Shown piece after piece: positions 1-7,701 of a stretch of 64,000 nt of DNA. Numbering within the stretch: position 1 is the first letter of the stretch; each line of letters opens with the position of its first letter. Origin of the DNA: Streptomyces musisoli (GTDB taxonomy: Bacteria; Actinomycetota; Actinomycetes; Streptomycetales; Streptomycetaceae); the NCBI RefSeq assembly GCF_016741855.1, contig NZ_JAERRH010000006.1:372001-436000 (forward strand), written 5' to 3'. The translations under genes were made by a program, and so were the position numbers. The notes beneath the pieces were generated by a model. The model was not told the DNA's origin. It ran no database searches and was given only the letters and a program-made list of their open reading frames with translations.

Positions 1-77
1 GCCAGGGTCAGCAGCTCCAGGGTGGGCTTGCGGACGGCACCGTCCACGTGATCGACGTAGACGAGGACTTCAGCCAT
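1..77 (-). CDS. etfA: Electron transfer flavoprotein alpha subunit, N-terminus only
   Basis: Only the first 25 or so codons are present; the gene runs off the left edge. The visible start MAEVLVYVDHVDGAVRKPT matches the usual N-terminus of EtfA, the FAD-binding partner of EtfB, which passes electrons from acyl-CoA and other flavin dehydrogenases to the respiratory chain. The ATG at 77-75 has AGGAGAG about 7 bases upstream. It lies 52 bases after the etfB stop on the same strand, so the two are one operon. The identity rests on this short stretch plus the neighbouring etfB. Confidence 0.85.
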   Translation of the reverse strand, partial: MAEVLVYVDHVDGAVRKPTLELLTL

Positions 78-129
78 GGGATTGCTCTCCTGCGAAAAGA
101 AGTTGAGGGGCGGTCAGCGGGGGCGGGCC

Positions 130-918
130 CTAGATGAACTTCTGGCCCGCGAGGAACTCAGCGAGCTGCTTGCCGCCCTCGCCCTCGTCCTTCACGATGG
201 TGCCGGCCGTGCGGGCCGGACGCTCGTTCGCGGCCTCGACCTTGGTGAACGCGCCGTCGAGACCGACCTCCTCGGCCTCGATGTCCAGGTCGGACAGGTC
301 CCAGGACTGAACCGGCTTCTTCTTGGCCGCCATGATGCCCTTGAAGGACGGGTAACGGGCCTCGCCGGACTGGTCGGTCACGGAGACGATCGCCGGGAGC
401 TGGGCCTCCAGCTGCTCCGAGGCGGCGTCACCGTCGCGGCGGCCCTTGACCACGCCGTCCTCGACGGAGACCTCGGACAGCAGGGTGACCTGCGGGACGC
501 CCAGCCGCTCGGCGACCAGCGCCGGGACGACGCCCATGGTGCCGTCGGTGGAGGCCATGCCGGAGATGACCAGGTCGTAACCGGCCTTCTCGATGGCCTT
601 GGCCAGCACCAGGGAGGTGCCGATGGCGTCGGTGCCGTGCAGGTCGTCGTCCTCGACGTGGACGGCCTTGTCGGCACCCATCGACAGCGCCTTGCGCAGC
701 GCGTCCTTCGCGTCCTCGGGGCCGATGGTCAAAACGGTGACCTCGACGTCGTCGTCCGAGTTCTCCGCGATCTGCAGCGCCTGCTCGACCGCGTACTCGT
801 CCAGCTCGGAGAGCAGACCGTCCACGTCGTCACGATCGACGGTCAGGTCATCGGCGAAGTGCCGGTCGCCAGTGGCGTCGGGCACGTACTTCACAGTGAC
901 AACGATCCTCAAGCTCAC
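130..918 (-). CDS. etfB: Electron transfer flavoprotein beta subunit
   Basis: A 262-residue soluble protein of normal EtfB length. It begins MSLRIVVTVKYVPDA, the FixA/EtfB signature that forms the AMP-binding half of the heterodimer, and contains the YDLVISGMASTDG and GVPQVTLLSEV segments typical of the family. EtfAB accepts electrons from several flavoprotein dehydrogenases in the cytoplasm and delivers them to ETF:quinone oxidoreductase. The start is a GTG with AGGAGA six bases upstream. etfA follows 52 bases downstream. A TetR-type palindrome about 145 bases upstream may control the operon. Confidence 0.95.
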   Translation of the reverse strand: MSLRIVVTVKYVPDATGDRHFADDLTVDRDDVDGLLSELDEYAVEQALQIAENSDDDVEVTVLTIGPEDAKDALRKALSMGADKAVHVEDDDLHGTDAIGTSLVLAKAIEKAGYDLVISGMASTDGTMGVVPALVAERLGVPQVTLLSEVSVEDGVVKGRRDGDAASEQLEAQLPAIVSVTDQSGEARYPSFKGIMAAKKKPVQSWDLSDLDIEAEEVGLDGAFTKVEAANERPARTAGTIVKDEGEGGKQLAEFLAGQKFI

Positions 919-1058
919 GCCGGCTCTCCTACTGCATCGTCTATTTCCGGGCTGCCTCTTGGAGGCAGCATAGGCGCCTCAAGCGGCCGATCCCGGTCGG
1001 GGCGTCGGGCGCGCTCCGACCGAAATATTACTCGTCAGTACACCCAGTTCCTGCCCGC

Positions 1059-1072
1059 TAAGCAAGCGCTTT
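1059..1072. promoter_or_regulatory. Candidate TetR-type operator upstream of etfBA
   Basis: The stretch contains AGCAAGCGCTTTGA. It matches eight of the ten fixed positions of the AnCAAGnnCTTGnT motif that I recall for the TetR regulator KstR2, and its core AAGCGCTT (1064-1071) is a perfect palindrome. It lies about 145 bases upstream of the etfB start. A TAATAT on the minus strand (about 1024-1029) could be the -10 box. The link to a lipid-type regulator is inference. Confidence 0.35.
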
Positions 1073-1110
1073 GAACTGTGACCTTCGCAACGCAGCGTAA
1101 CCGGAACTCG

Positions 1111-1136
1111 ACGGCCCCCGCGGGCGCGGGGGCCGT
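1111..1136. terminator. Hairpin terminator after the flavin reductase gene
   Basis: ACGGCCCCCGCG and CGCGGGGGCCGT form a perfect 12-base inverted repeat with a GG centre. It begins two bases past the stop of the leftward flavin reductase gene. There is no T tract, as is common for Streptomyces terminators. Confidence 0.75.
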
Positions 1137-1138
1137 GA

Positions 1139-1648
1139 TCAATCCCGCAGACCGCTGAAGCGGCCCTGGTGGTAGAGGAGCGGGCGGCCGGCCCCCGAGG
1201 GGTCGCCGAGGACCACCTCGGCGAGCACGATGCGGTGATCGCCGGCCGGGACCCGGCCCACGATCCGGCAGACCAGCCAGGCGAGCACGTCGTCCAGCAC
1301 CGGGACGCCCTCCGGGCCGTCCCGCCAGGCGGTGGGCGCGCCGAAGCGGTCGGCTCCGCTGCGCGCGAAGGTGGCGGCCAGCTCCCTCTGGTGCTCGCCG
1401 AGTATGTGCACGCCGACGTGGTCCGCCTCGGCCACGGCGGGCCAGCTGGAGGCGCCCGTTCCGATGCCGAAGGAGACCAGTGGCGGCTCGGCGGAGACGG
1501 AGGTGAGGGAGGTGGCGGTGAACCCGACGGGGCCAAAGGCGCCGCGCGCCGTGATCACCGCGACTCCGGCGGCATGCCGGCGGAAGGTGGAGCGGAGCAG
1601 GTCGGGGGAGGCGAGCTGGGGAGTGCCGAGGCCGGGCGTGGCCGTCAT
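1139..1648 (-). CDS. Flavin reductase family protein
   Basis: A 169-residue flavin reductase-like (HpaC/PheA2 type) domain. It shows FRRHAAGVAVITARG near the start, GFTATSLTSVSAEPPLVSFGI (the FMN-binding region), HVGVHILGEHQRELAATFA, and the late DHRIVLAEVVLG with a single histidine. Such proteins use NAD(P)H to reduce free FMN or FAD for a partner monooxygenase. I chose the ATG at 1648 because AGAAGGA lies six bases upstream; a start 20 codons earlier would add an unconserved tail. The gene stands alone between etfB and the thioredoxin gene, so its monooxygenase partner is not identified here. Confidence 0.85.
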   Translation of the reverse strand: MTATPGLGTPQLASPDLLRSTFRRHAAGVAVITARGAFGPVGFTATSLTSVSAEPPLVSFGIGTGASSWPAVAEADHVGVHILGEHQRELAATFARSGADRFGAPTAWRDGPEGVPVLDDVLAWLVCRIVGRVPAGDHRIVLAEVVLGDPSGAGRPLLYHQGRFSGLRD

Positions 1649-1856
1649 GGAGTTGTCCTTCTGCGAGGGGTGGGGAACGGGTCCGTGGCTGCTCAGCAGC
1701 CGGGACAACGCGCGCTCGCGGTGCGGGCGAGGTCGATGTGGACCCGCCCGTGGAGAAGGAGTTCGGTCGGCATACGGTCAGGTTGACGATAGGTGTGGCA
1801 CACAGTCAAGCAGGTTCCGCGATCTGGAAGATGTCTCACCGTCCGCTGAGCCCCGC

Positions 1857-2258
1857 TCAGACGGCCTCGCCCAAGGCGGCGATGACGTCGGCCCTGCGGG
1901 GCTGTCCGGTGGCGCGCCGCACCACCCGCCCGCCGGCGTCCAGGACCAGGACGGTGGGCGTCTTGAGGATCTCCAGCTCGCGTACGAGGTCCAGGTGGGC
2001 CTCGGCGTCGATCTCGAGGTGGGTCACGCCGGGCACCATCCCGGCGACCTCACCGAGGACGCGCCGGGTGGCCCGGCAGGGCGCGCAGAAGGCACTGGAG
2101 AACTGCACCAGCGTTGCACGCTCCCCCAGTTCGCCGCCGAGTTCGGCCGTCCCGAGCCGCTTGCCGTCGTCGCGCCCGCGCACCCGCACTCCCGTTCCGC
2201 CGCTCGCGCGGCTCGCCGTGGCGGGCACCCGCGAAGGGCGGACCACCGGTCCGGTCAT
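1857..2258 (-). CDS. Thioredoxin-like protein
   Basis: A 133-residue thioredoxin fold. The active site reads FSSAFCAPCRATRR (CxxC), followed by HLEIDAEAHLDLVRELEI and the cis-proline loop LKTPTVLVLDAGG. It probably acts as a thiol-disulfide oxidoreductase. The N-terminus (MTGPVVRPSRV...) is basic and shows no membrane segment, whereas relatives I know often start with a hydrophobic anchor, so a small lesion before about codon 25 is possible. The start is uncertain: the ATG at 2258 is chosen by resemblance of MTG to relatives, and an in-frame ATG at 2273 is the alternative. Neither has a good ribosome site. Confidence 0.75.
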   Translation of the reverse strand: MTGPVVRPSRVPATASRASGGTGVRVRGRDDGKRLGTAELGGELGERATLVQFSSAFCAPCRATRRVLGEVAGMVPGVTHLEIDAEAHLDLVRELEILKTPTVLVLDAGGRVVRRATGQPRRADVIAALGEAV

Positions 2259-2273
2259 CCTCGGCACAACCAT

Positions 2274-2504
2274 GCGGCGACCGCGGCGATTCCCGACGAC
2301 GACCCCAGCGAAGTAAAGGTGATTTAAAGATCCAAGGTGGACTGTAGGCCGACGTGACGAGGATCTCGCCGCCGCGGGGCACCAGGACTGGCTACCCGTC
2401 CGTTCTTCGGGCACGATCTGCGAGACGCCGTAAAACCTACGGCTGCGTAACTTTCCCGCCGGGATCCCCTTTCCCGAGCAGAGCAGAAAGGGTCCACCCC
2501 GCCC
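2274..2504. other. Divergent intergenic region between thioredoxin and plsC
   Basis: This 231-base gap separates divergent genes, so both promoters must lie here. The composition drops to AT-richer DNA around 2310-2345 and 2405-2455. One small inverted repeat is visible, GCCGTA (2427-2432) and TACGGC (2438-2443) with a five-base spacer, about 60 bases before plsC; it could be an operator. No promoter boxes are convincing. Confidence 0.4.
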
Positions 2505-3233
2505 ATGGCAGAGCTGGTCTACCGTCCCGTCATCGGATTCGCCAAGACGATGTTCAAGGTCTGGGACCTGAAGATCGACTGTCAGGGGTCGGAGAACATC
2601 CCGCGCTCGGGCGGCGCCGTGCTGGTGAGCAACCACATCAGCTATCTGGACTTCATCTTCAACGGCCTGGCCGCCCTGCCGCAGAAGCGCCTGGTGCGGT
2701 TCATGGCGAAGGAGTCCGTCTTCCGGCACAGGATCTCCGGGCCGCTGATGCGCGGGATGAAGCACATCCCGGTGGACCGCGCGCAGGGCGAGGCGGCGTA
2801 CGCGCACGCGCTGGACTCGCTGCGCTCCGGCGAGGTCATCGGGGTGTTCCCGGAGGCGACGATCTCGCAGTCGTTCGCGCTGAAGAGCTTCAAGTCCGGC
2901 GCGGCCCGGCTGGCCCAGGAGGCGGGCGTCCCGCTGATCCCGATGGCGGTGTGGGGCACGCAGCGGCTGTGGACGAAGGGCCAGCCCCGCAACTTCAAGC
3001 GAAGCCACCTGCCCGTCACCATCCGCGTCGGCGAGGCGGTGGAGGCACCCCGCGACCAGTACGCCGGCGCCATCACGCGTCGGCTGCGCGAACGCGTCCA
3101 GGAACTCCTGGACGCCGCCCAGCGCGCCTACCCCGGCCGCCCCCGGGGCCCGGAGGACTCCTGGTGGCTGCCGGCCCACCTGGGCGGCACGGCCCCGACT
3201 GCGGACCAGCTGCGCGCGGCGGAGGCGCACTGA
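2505..3233 (+). CDS. plsC: 1-acyl-sn-glycerol-3-phosphate acyltransferase
   Basis: A 242-residue PlsC/LPLAT family enzyme of usual length that acylates lysophosphatidate to phosphatidate at the inner face of the membrane. The catalytic HX4D box is NHISYLD (His44, Asp49). The glycerol phosphate-binding motif is FPEATIS (about 115-121), where FPEGTRS is more common. PVDR (90-92) and VPLIPMAVWG complete the four LPLAT blocks. No clear membrane span is seen apart from a mildly hydrophobic N-terminus. The ATG at 2505 has only a distant purine run (AAAGGG) upstream. Streptomyces genomes carry several plsC paralogues, so this need not be the housekeeping copy. Confidence 0.92.
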   Translation: MAELVYRPVIGFAKTMFKVWDLKIDCQGSENIPRSGGAVLVSNHISYLDFIFNGLAALPQKRLVRFMAKESVFRHRISGPLMRGMKHIPVDRAQGEAAYAHALDSLRSGEVIGVFPEATISQSFALKSFKSGAARLAQEAGVPLIPMAVWGTQRLWTKGQPRNFKRSHLPVTIRVGEAVEAPRDQYAGAITRRLRERVQELLDAAQRAYPGRPRGPEDSWWLPAHLGGTAPTADQLRAAEAH

Positions 3234-3375
3234 GCCCGCGACGCGAGGCCGACGACGTGCGGTGCGGCACAGGGTGTCCGCGGCGCGGCGTCGAGCGGCA
3301 CGGGCCGGGGGTTCGCTCAGGGTCCTTCTGCGGGTGACCCCGGCCGCCCTCCGTTCGGGAGCCGTCCGTTCCGGC

Positions 3376-3966
3376 TCAGAGGGCGCCGGGGAGCGTCTTC
3401 CACAGGTATGACCGGTCGGGGGCGGCTCGCAGGACGTCCAGGACGGCCGGGTGCGGTGCGGCGTACAGGACCGGGTAGTCCAGCTCGTCGGACGCGGGAT
3501 CGGGGATCCAGGCCAGCCGTTCACCGTCCAGGGAGAAGCGGGCGTCGACGCCCGCCTTGTTGCCGCGGGCGTCCTGCCGGTGCCAGGCGCCGTTGAAGCG
3601 GACCGCGACCAGGCCGTGGAGCATGTGGCCGCCCGCGTCGCCGGTCAGGCGCTGGTAGCACAGGGCGGTCGGGATGTCCTCGGCCCGGAGCAGGGCGGCC
3701 AGGGCATGGGACTTGGCGTGGCAGATGCCGGTACCCAGTGCCAGCACGTCGGAGGCGCGCCAGGTGACGCGCGGGTCACCGGAGTCCCAGGAGTGCGGGA
3801 TGGCGTCGCGGACGAATTCATAGGCGGCCCGCGCATACTCATACGAGTCAGTGGCCCCCGCGGCCAGGCGGGCGGCGACCGCCCGGACCACCGGATGATG
3901 GTGGTCGACGGCCTCGTCGGCAGCCAAGTAGGCGGACAGGTCGGCTGTGTTCTGGATCAGCTCCAT
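3376..3966 (-). CDS. Transglutaminase-like superfamily protein
   Basis: A 196-residue cytosolic protein with the transglutaminase/protease-like fold. The triad is visible: Cys82 in GTGICHAKSHA, His117 in GGHMLHGLV, and Asp132 in RQDARGN. Family members hydrolyse or cross-link peptide or amide bonds; the substrate here is unknown. The start is set at the ATG at 3966 because a good promoter ends a few bases upstream, which implies a leaderless mRNA; the longer reading frame would begin inside the -10 box. It lies downstream of the threonine aldolase operon on the same strand but with its own promoter. Confidence 0.82.
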   Translation of the reverse strand: MELIQNTADLSAYLAADEAVDHHHPVVRAVAARLAAGATDSYEYARAAYEFVRDAIPHSWDSGDPRVTWRASDVLALGTGICHAKSHALAALLRAEDIPTALCYQRLTGDAGGHMLHGLVAVRFNGAWHRQDARGNKAGVDARFSLDGERLAWIPDPASDELDYPVLYAAPHPAVLDVLRAAPDRSYLWKTLPGAL

Positions 3967-3974
3967 GCCCGCAG

Positions 3975-4004
3975 AGCATAGGAATGCGATCACCTGACAG
4001 TCAA
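3975..4004 (-). promoter_or_regulatory. Promoter with leaderless start for the transglutaminase-like gene
   Basis: On the minus strand there is TTGACT (4004-3999), an 18-base spacer, and TATGCT (3980-3975). The ATG at 3966 begins nine bases after the -10 box, so transcription should start at or next to the start codon. An inverted repeat, TCACCTGA (3990-3997) and TCAGGTGA (4012-4019), brackets the -35 box and could be an operator. Confidence 0.65.
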
Positions 4005-4044
4005 TGACTTTTCAGGTGACCGCATATCTATGCATACTCGGGGG

Positions 4045-5115
4045 TCAGCGCGCCATCTCCTCCTTGAGGGCCGCCACGAAGGCGTCGACGTCGTCCTCCG
4101 TGGTGTCGAAGGAGCACATCCAGCGCACCACCCCGGCACCCTCGTCCCAGAAGTAGAAGCGGAACCGCTTCTGCAGCCGCTCGCTCACGTCGTGCGGGAG
4201 CTTGGCGAAGACGCCGTTGGCCTGGACCGGGTAGAGGATCTCCACGCCGTGCACAGCGCGGACGCCCTCGGCGAGCCGCTGGGCCATCTCGTTGGCGTGG
4301 CGGGCGTTGCGCAGCCACAGGTCCTTGGCGAGCAGGGCCTCCAGCTGCACGGAGACGAAGCGCATCTTGGAGGCCAGCTGCATCGACATCTTCCGCAGGT
4401 GCTTCATCTGCCGCACCGCGTCCTGGTTGAGGACGACGACCGCCTCGCCGAACAGCGCGCCGTTCTTCGTCCCGCCCAAGGAGAGGATGTCGACGCCGAC
4501 CGCGTTGGTGAACGTCCGCATGGGCACGTTCAGGGAGGCGGCGGCGTTGGCTATCCGGGAGCCGTCCAGGTGCACCTTCATGCCGTGCGCGTGGGCGTGC
4601 TCGCAGATCGCGCGGATCTCCTCCGGCGTGTAGAGGGTGCCCAGCTCGGTGCTCTGGGTGATCGACACGACCTGCGGCATCGCGCGGTGCTCGTCCTCCC
4701 AGCCCCAGGCCTGCCGGTCGATCAGCTCGGGCGTGAGCTTGCCGTCGGGCGTGGGCACGGTGAGCAGCTTCAGGCCGCCCATGCGCTCGGGCGCGCCGCC
4801 CTCGTCGACGTTGATGTGCGCGCTCTCGGCGCAGATCACCGCGCCCCAGCGGTCGGTGACCGCCTGGAGCGCGACCACGTTCGCGCCGGTGCCGTTGAAG
4901 ACCGGGAAGGCCTCCGCCGTGGCCCCGAAGTGGCTGCGGACGATCCGCTGGAGGTTCTCGGTGTAGTCGTCCTCGCCGTACGCCACCTGGTGGCCGCCGT
5001 TCGCGAGGGCGATGGCGGCCAGGATCTCCGGGTGGGCGCCGGCGTAGTTGTCACTGGCGAAACCGCGGACCTGCGGGTCGTGGTGGCGACGCGCGTCGGT
5101 CTTGGGAGGGTTCAC
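4045..5115 (-). CDS. Low-specificity L-threonine aldolase
   Basis: A 356-residue PLP enzyme of the beta-eliminating lyase family (LtaE/GLY1 type), which splits L-threonine or allo-threonine to glycine and acetaldehyde and acts on related beta-hydroxy amino acids. Key parts are FASDNYAGAHPEI near the N-terminus, FNGTGANVVAL, AHINVDEGGAPE, MKVHLDGSR with Asp184 for the PLP pyridine nitrogen, and the Schiff-base Lys217 in SLGGTKNG. The start is the GTG at 5115, whose last two bases overlap the TGA of the SDR gene (GTGA), so translation is coupled. It is the last gene of the DUF6421-SDR-aldolase operon. Confidence 0.92.
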   Translation of the reverse strand: MNPPKTDARRHHDPQVRGFASDNYAGAHPEILAAIALANGGHQVAYGEDDYTENLQRIVRSHFGATAEAFPVFNGTGANVVALQAVTDRWGAVICAESAHINVDEGGAPERMGGLKLLTVPTPDGKLTPELIDRQAWGWEDEHRAMPQVVSITQSTELGTLYTPEEIRAICEHAHAHGMKVHLDGSRIANAAASLNVPMRTFTNAVGVDILSLGGTKNGALFGEAVVVLNQDAVRQMKHLRKMSMQLASKMRFVSVQLEALLAKDLWLRNARHANEMAQRLAEGVRAVHGVEILYPVQANGVFAKLPHDVSERLQKRFRFYFWDEGAGVVRWMCSFDTTEDDVDAFVAALKEEMAR

Positions 5116-5861
5116 GGCTTCTCGGTCAGCCACAGACGGTTTCCGTTCACTTCGGCGGCGGACTTGCTCCAGACGCCTTCGATGGCCTCGGCCAGGTCCT
5201 TGACGTCCGTGAAGCCCGCGAACTTCGCGTTGGGGCGTTCGGCGCGCATGGCGTCGTGCACCAGCGCCTTCACCACCAGGATCGCAGCCGCCGAGCGCGG
5301 CCCCTCCTCGCCCCCCGCCTTGCGGAAGCCGTCGGCCATGGCGAGCGTCCACGCCTCCGCGGCCGCCTTGGCCGCGGAGTACGCCGCGTTGCCGGCCGTC
5401 GGCTTCTGCGCACCGGCGGCGCTGGTCAGGATGTACCGGCCGCGGTCGCTGCGCTGCAGGACGTCGAAGAAGGCGAGGGAGGTGTGCTGAACCGTGCGGA
5501 CCAGCAGCTTCTCCAGCAGATCCCAGTCGGCCAGGTCGGTCTCGGCGAAGTTGGCACTGCCGCGCCAGCCGCCGACGAGGTGGACCAGACCGTCCACGCG
5601 GCCGTGGTCCTTCTCGATGCGCGCGGCCCAGTCGCGGGTGGACTGGAGGTCGAGCAGGTCGACGGTCTCGCCGGTGACCGTGGCGCCGCCGCGGGCGTAA
5701 CGGGCCGCGTCGACCGCCTCCGCCAGTCGCTCCGGATTGTTGTCCGCGCCGACGACGACCGCGCCCGCCTCGGCGAGCCGGACCATAGCCGCGTGCCCGG
5801 CCGGTCCGCCCGCGCCGGCCACAGCGATCACCGCACCACTGAGAGACCCGTTCCCCACCAT
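5112..5861 (-). CDS. SDR family NAD(P)-dependent oxidoreductase
   Basis: A 249-residue short-chain dehydrogenase. The cofactor loop is GAGGPAG (a variant of TGxxxGxG) at about residues 16-22, followed by the NNPERL strand end. The catalytic residues are Ser147 (LTSAAGAQKP), Tyr161 and Lys165 (YSAAK). The adenine-ring region reads HLVGGW instead of the usual NNAG. The ATG at 5861 is preferred because GAGGGGAA sits about 7 bases before it; a GTG at 5903 overlapping the DUF6421 stop (GTGA) would add 14 residues. Between DUF6421 and threonine aldolase, a role in oxidising or reducing a beta-hydroxy or keto acid is plausible but is inference. Confidence 0.88.
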   Translation of the reverse strand: MVGNGSLSGAVIAVAGAGGPAGHAAMVRLAEAGAVVVGADNNPERLAEAVDAARYARGGATVTGETVDLLDLQSTRDWAARIEKDHGRVDGLVHLVGGWRGSANFAETDLADWDLLEKLLVRTVQHTSLAFFDVLQRSDRGRYILTSAAGAQKPTAGNAAYSAAKAAAEAWTLAMADGFRKAGGEEGPRSAAAILVVKALVHDAMRAERPNAKFAGFTDVKDLAEAIEGVWSKSAAEVNGNRLWLTEKP

Positions 5862-5899
5862 GTTCTTCCCCTCTTGAGCAGTGTTCCCGAGGCGGTCGC

Positions 5900-7297
5900 T
5901 CACGCGGCGATCCGCTCGGCGCCGTCCGCCGTGATGCCCTTGGTGGAGGCGATCACATTCTTCAGCTTCTTGGACAGCGCCTCATAGAACATGCTCAGCG
6001 GAAACTCGTCCGGAAGCACGTCGTCCACGAGCTTGCGCGGCGGCTGCGTGAGGTCCAGGGCGTCCGGGCCCTTGGCCCACTTGGAGCCGGGGTGCGGGGC
6101 GAGGTAGGTGGAGACCAGTTCGTAGCCGGCGAACCAGTGCACCAGCTTCGGGCGGTCGATGCCGTCCTTGTAGAGCTTCTCGATCTCGGCGCACAGCTGG
6201 TTGGTGACCTGCGGGGCGCGCTCCCAGTCGATGGAGAGCTTGTTGTCGGTCCAGCGGACGACGTCGTGCTTGTGCAGGTAGGCGAAGAGCAGCTGGCCGC
6301 CGACGCCGTCGTAGTTGCGGTTGCGGTCGCCGCTGACCGGGAAGCGGAACATGCGGTCGAAGAGCACCGCGTACTGGACGTCACGGGCCTGGGCGACGCC
6401 GTCCGCCTGGAGCTTCACGGCCTCCTTGAAGGCGGTGAGGTCGCAGCGCAGCTCCTCCAGGCCGTACATCCAGAACGGCTGGCGCTGCTTGATCATGAAC
6501 GGGTCGAACGGCAGGTCGCCGTGGCTGTGGGTGCGGTCGTGGACCATGTCCCAGAGCACGAAGGCCTCTTCGCAGCGCTTCTGGTCGTGGACCATCGCGG
6601 CGATGTCCTCGGGCAGCTCCAGGCCGAGGATGCCGACGGCGGCGTCGGTCACGCGGCGGAAGCGCGCGGCCTCGCGGTCGCAGAAGATGCCACCCCAGGA
6701 GAAACGTTCCGGCGCCTCGCGGACGGCGATGGTCTCCGGGAAGAGCACGGCCGAGTGGGTGTCGTAGCCCGGCGTGAAGTCCTCGAAGGTGATGCCGCAG
6801 AACAGCGGGTTGTCGTAGCGGGTGCGCTCCAGCTCGGACAGCCAGTCCGGCCAGACCATGCGCAGCACGACCGCCTCGAGGTTGCGGTCCAGGTTGCCGT
6901 TCTGCGTGTACATCGGGAAGACGACCAGGTGCTGAAGGCCGTCCTGACGGTTCGCGGCGGGCTGGAAGGCCAGCAGGGAGTCCAGGAAGTCCGGCACCTC
7001 GAAGCCGCCCTCGGCCCAGCGGCGCAGGTCCTTCACGAGGGCCTCGTGGTAGGCCGCGTCGTGCGGGACCAGCGGGGAGAGCTGCTCGACGGCGTCGGCG
7101 ACACGCTCGACGGCCGCCACGGCGTCGGCCCGCTGCGGGGCGCCCTCGGCCTCGAAGTCGATCGATCCGTCCTTCGACTGCCATGGCCGGATCTGCTCCA
7201 CGGCATCCTTGAGCACGGGCCAAGCCGGGTGCTCAATCACCCTGGTCAGCGGAGAAGCCTGCCCCTCCGCACCCGACTGCACAAGAATTTCCGTCAT
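5900..7297 (-). CDS. DUF6421 family protein, candidate metalloenzyme
   Basis: A 465-residue soluble protein, which I recognise as the DUF6421 family of Streptomyces; its function is unknown to me. Residues 246-286 contain LWDMVHDRTHSHGDLPFD and then YGLEELRCDL. His253 and His257 in HDRTH are spaced like the zinc ligands of HExxH peptidases, with Asp in place of Glu, and Glu281/Glu282 with Asp286 follow 24-29 residues later, recalling the EExxxD of M49 peptidases. No signal peptide or membrane span is seen. It heads a tight operon with an SDR enzyme and threonine aldolase. GAGGGATGGG precedes the ATG, and a GTATGCATAC palindrome lies about 39 bases upstream. Confidence 0.85.
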   Translation of the reverse strand: MTEILVQSGAEGQASPLTRVIEHPAWPVLKDAVEQIRPWQSKDGSIDFEAEGAPQRADAVAAVERVADAVEQLSPLVPHDAAYHEALVKDLRRWAEGGFEVPDFLDSLLAFQPAANRQDGLQHLVVFPMYTQNGNLDRNLEAVVLRMVWPDWLSELERTRYDNPLFCGITFEDFTPGYDTHSAVLFPETIAVREAPERFSWGGIFCDREAARFRRVTDAAVGILGLELPEDIAAMVHDQKRCEEAFVLWDMVHDRTHSHGDLPFDPFMIKQRQPFWMYGLEELRCDLTAFKEAVKLQADGVAQARDVQYAVLFDRMFRFPVSGDRNRNYDGVGGQLLFAYLHKHDVVRWTDNKLSIDWERAPQVTNQLCAEIEKLYKDGIDRPKLVHWFAGYELVSTYLAPHPGSKWAKGPDALDLTQPPRKLVDDVLPDEFPLSMFYEALSKKLKNVIASTKGITADGAERIAA

Positions 7298-7701
7298 GTC
7301 CCATCCCTCACAGGAGAACCTCGCGTATGGACACCGTATGCATACCCTGTTTCTCTCAGCAAGACCGTGGGCGGGAAATTATTCTGTGCGACCCCCTGGT
7401 CGCCGACATTTTTCCTGCCCTAAACCGTGACGGCGCTCACTTCCGTCGGCGCTGAGCGGCGCCGCGGCGGCCGCCGTCCGGTCGGTCAAGGGCACGGGGG
7501 ACTCGCCCACGGGCGGGTGACGGCCAGGGCGGATACCGGCCAACTGGCGCCTGCCCCGAGTCCCGAATGCCCCGCGCAGCTGCGGGTTCAACGCCCGGCC
7601 CGGCCATTAGGCTGCGACCTTGCCGCGTGGACGACGACGTCCGGGACGCCTCCGTCGGTCCGCGCATCGCCGAGCCGCCGTCGACGGAAGCGAGTTGAAC
7701 C
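7298..7701. other. Intergenic region between the DUF6421 operon and GDPD gene
   Basis: This 404-base gap separates divergent genes. Apart from the GTATGCATAC palindrome and the DUF6421 ribosome site at its left end, and GGAAGCGAG before the GDPD start at its right end, I see no conserved gene, hairpin or repeat. Small open frames here look like high-GC shadows. Confidence 0.5.
7336..7345. promoter_or_regulatory. Palindrome upstream of the DUF6421 operon
   Basis: GTATGCATAC is a perfect 10-base palindrome 39 bases upstream of the DUF6421 start. A further half-site, CGTATGG, lies at 7324-7330 on its gene-proximal side, and ATGCATAC recurs at about 4032-4039, just past the last gene of the operon. 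The location suits an operator. No regulator gene is adjacent. Confidence 0.4.

Noticed and set aside
2050..2382. A frameshift giving the thioredoxin-like gene a longer N-terminus
   Set aside because: The overlapping minus-strand frame reads RERRNGSAG near the junction, which weakly resembles relatives, but the match is too short to call a frameshift. It is mentioned only as a possibility in the gene entry.
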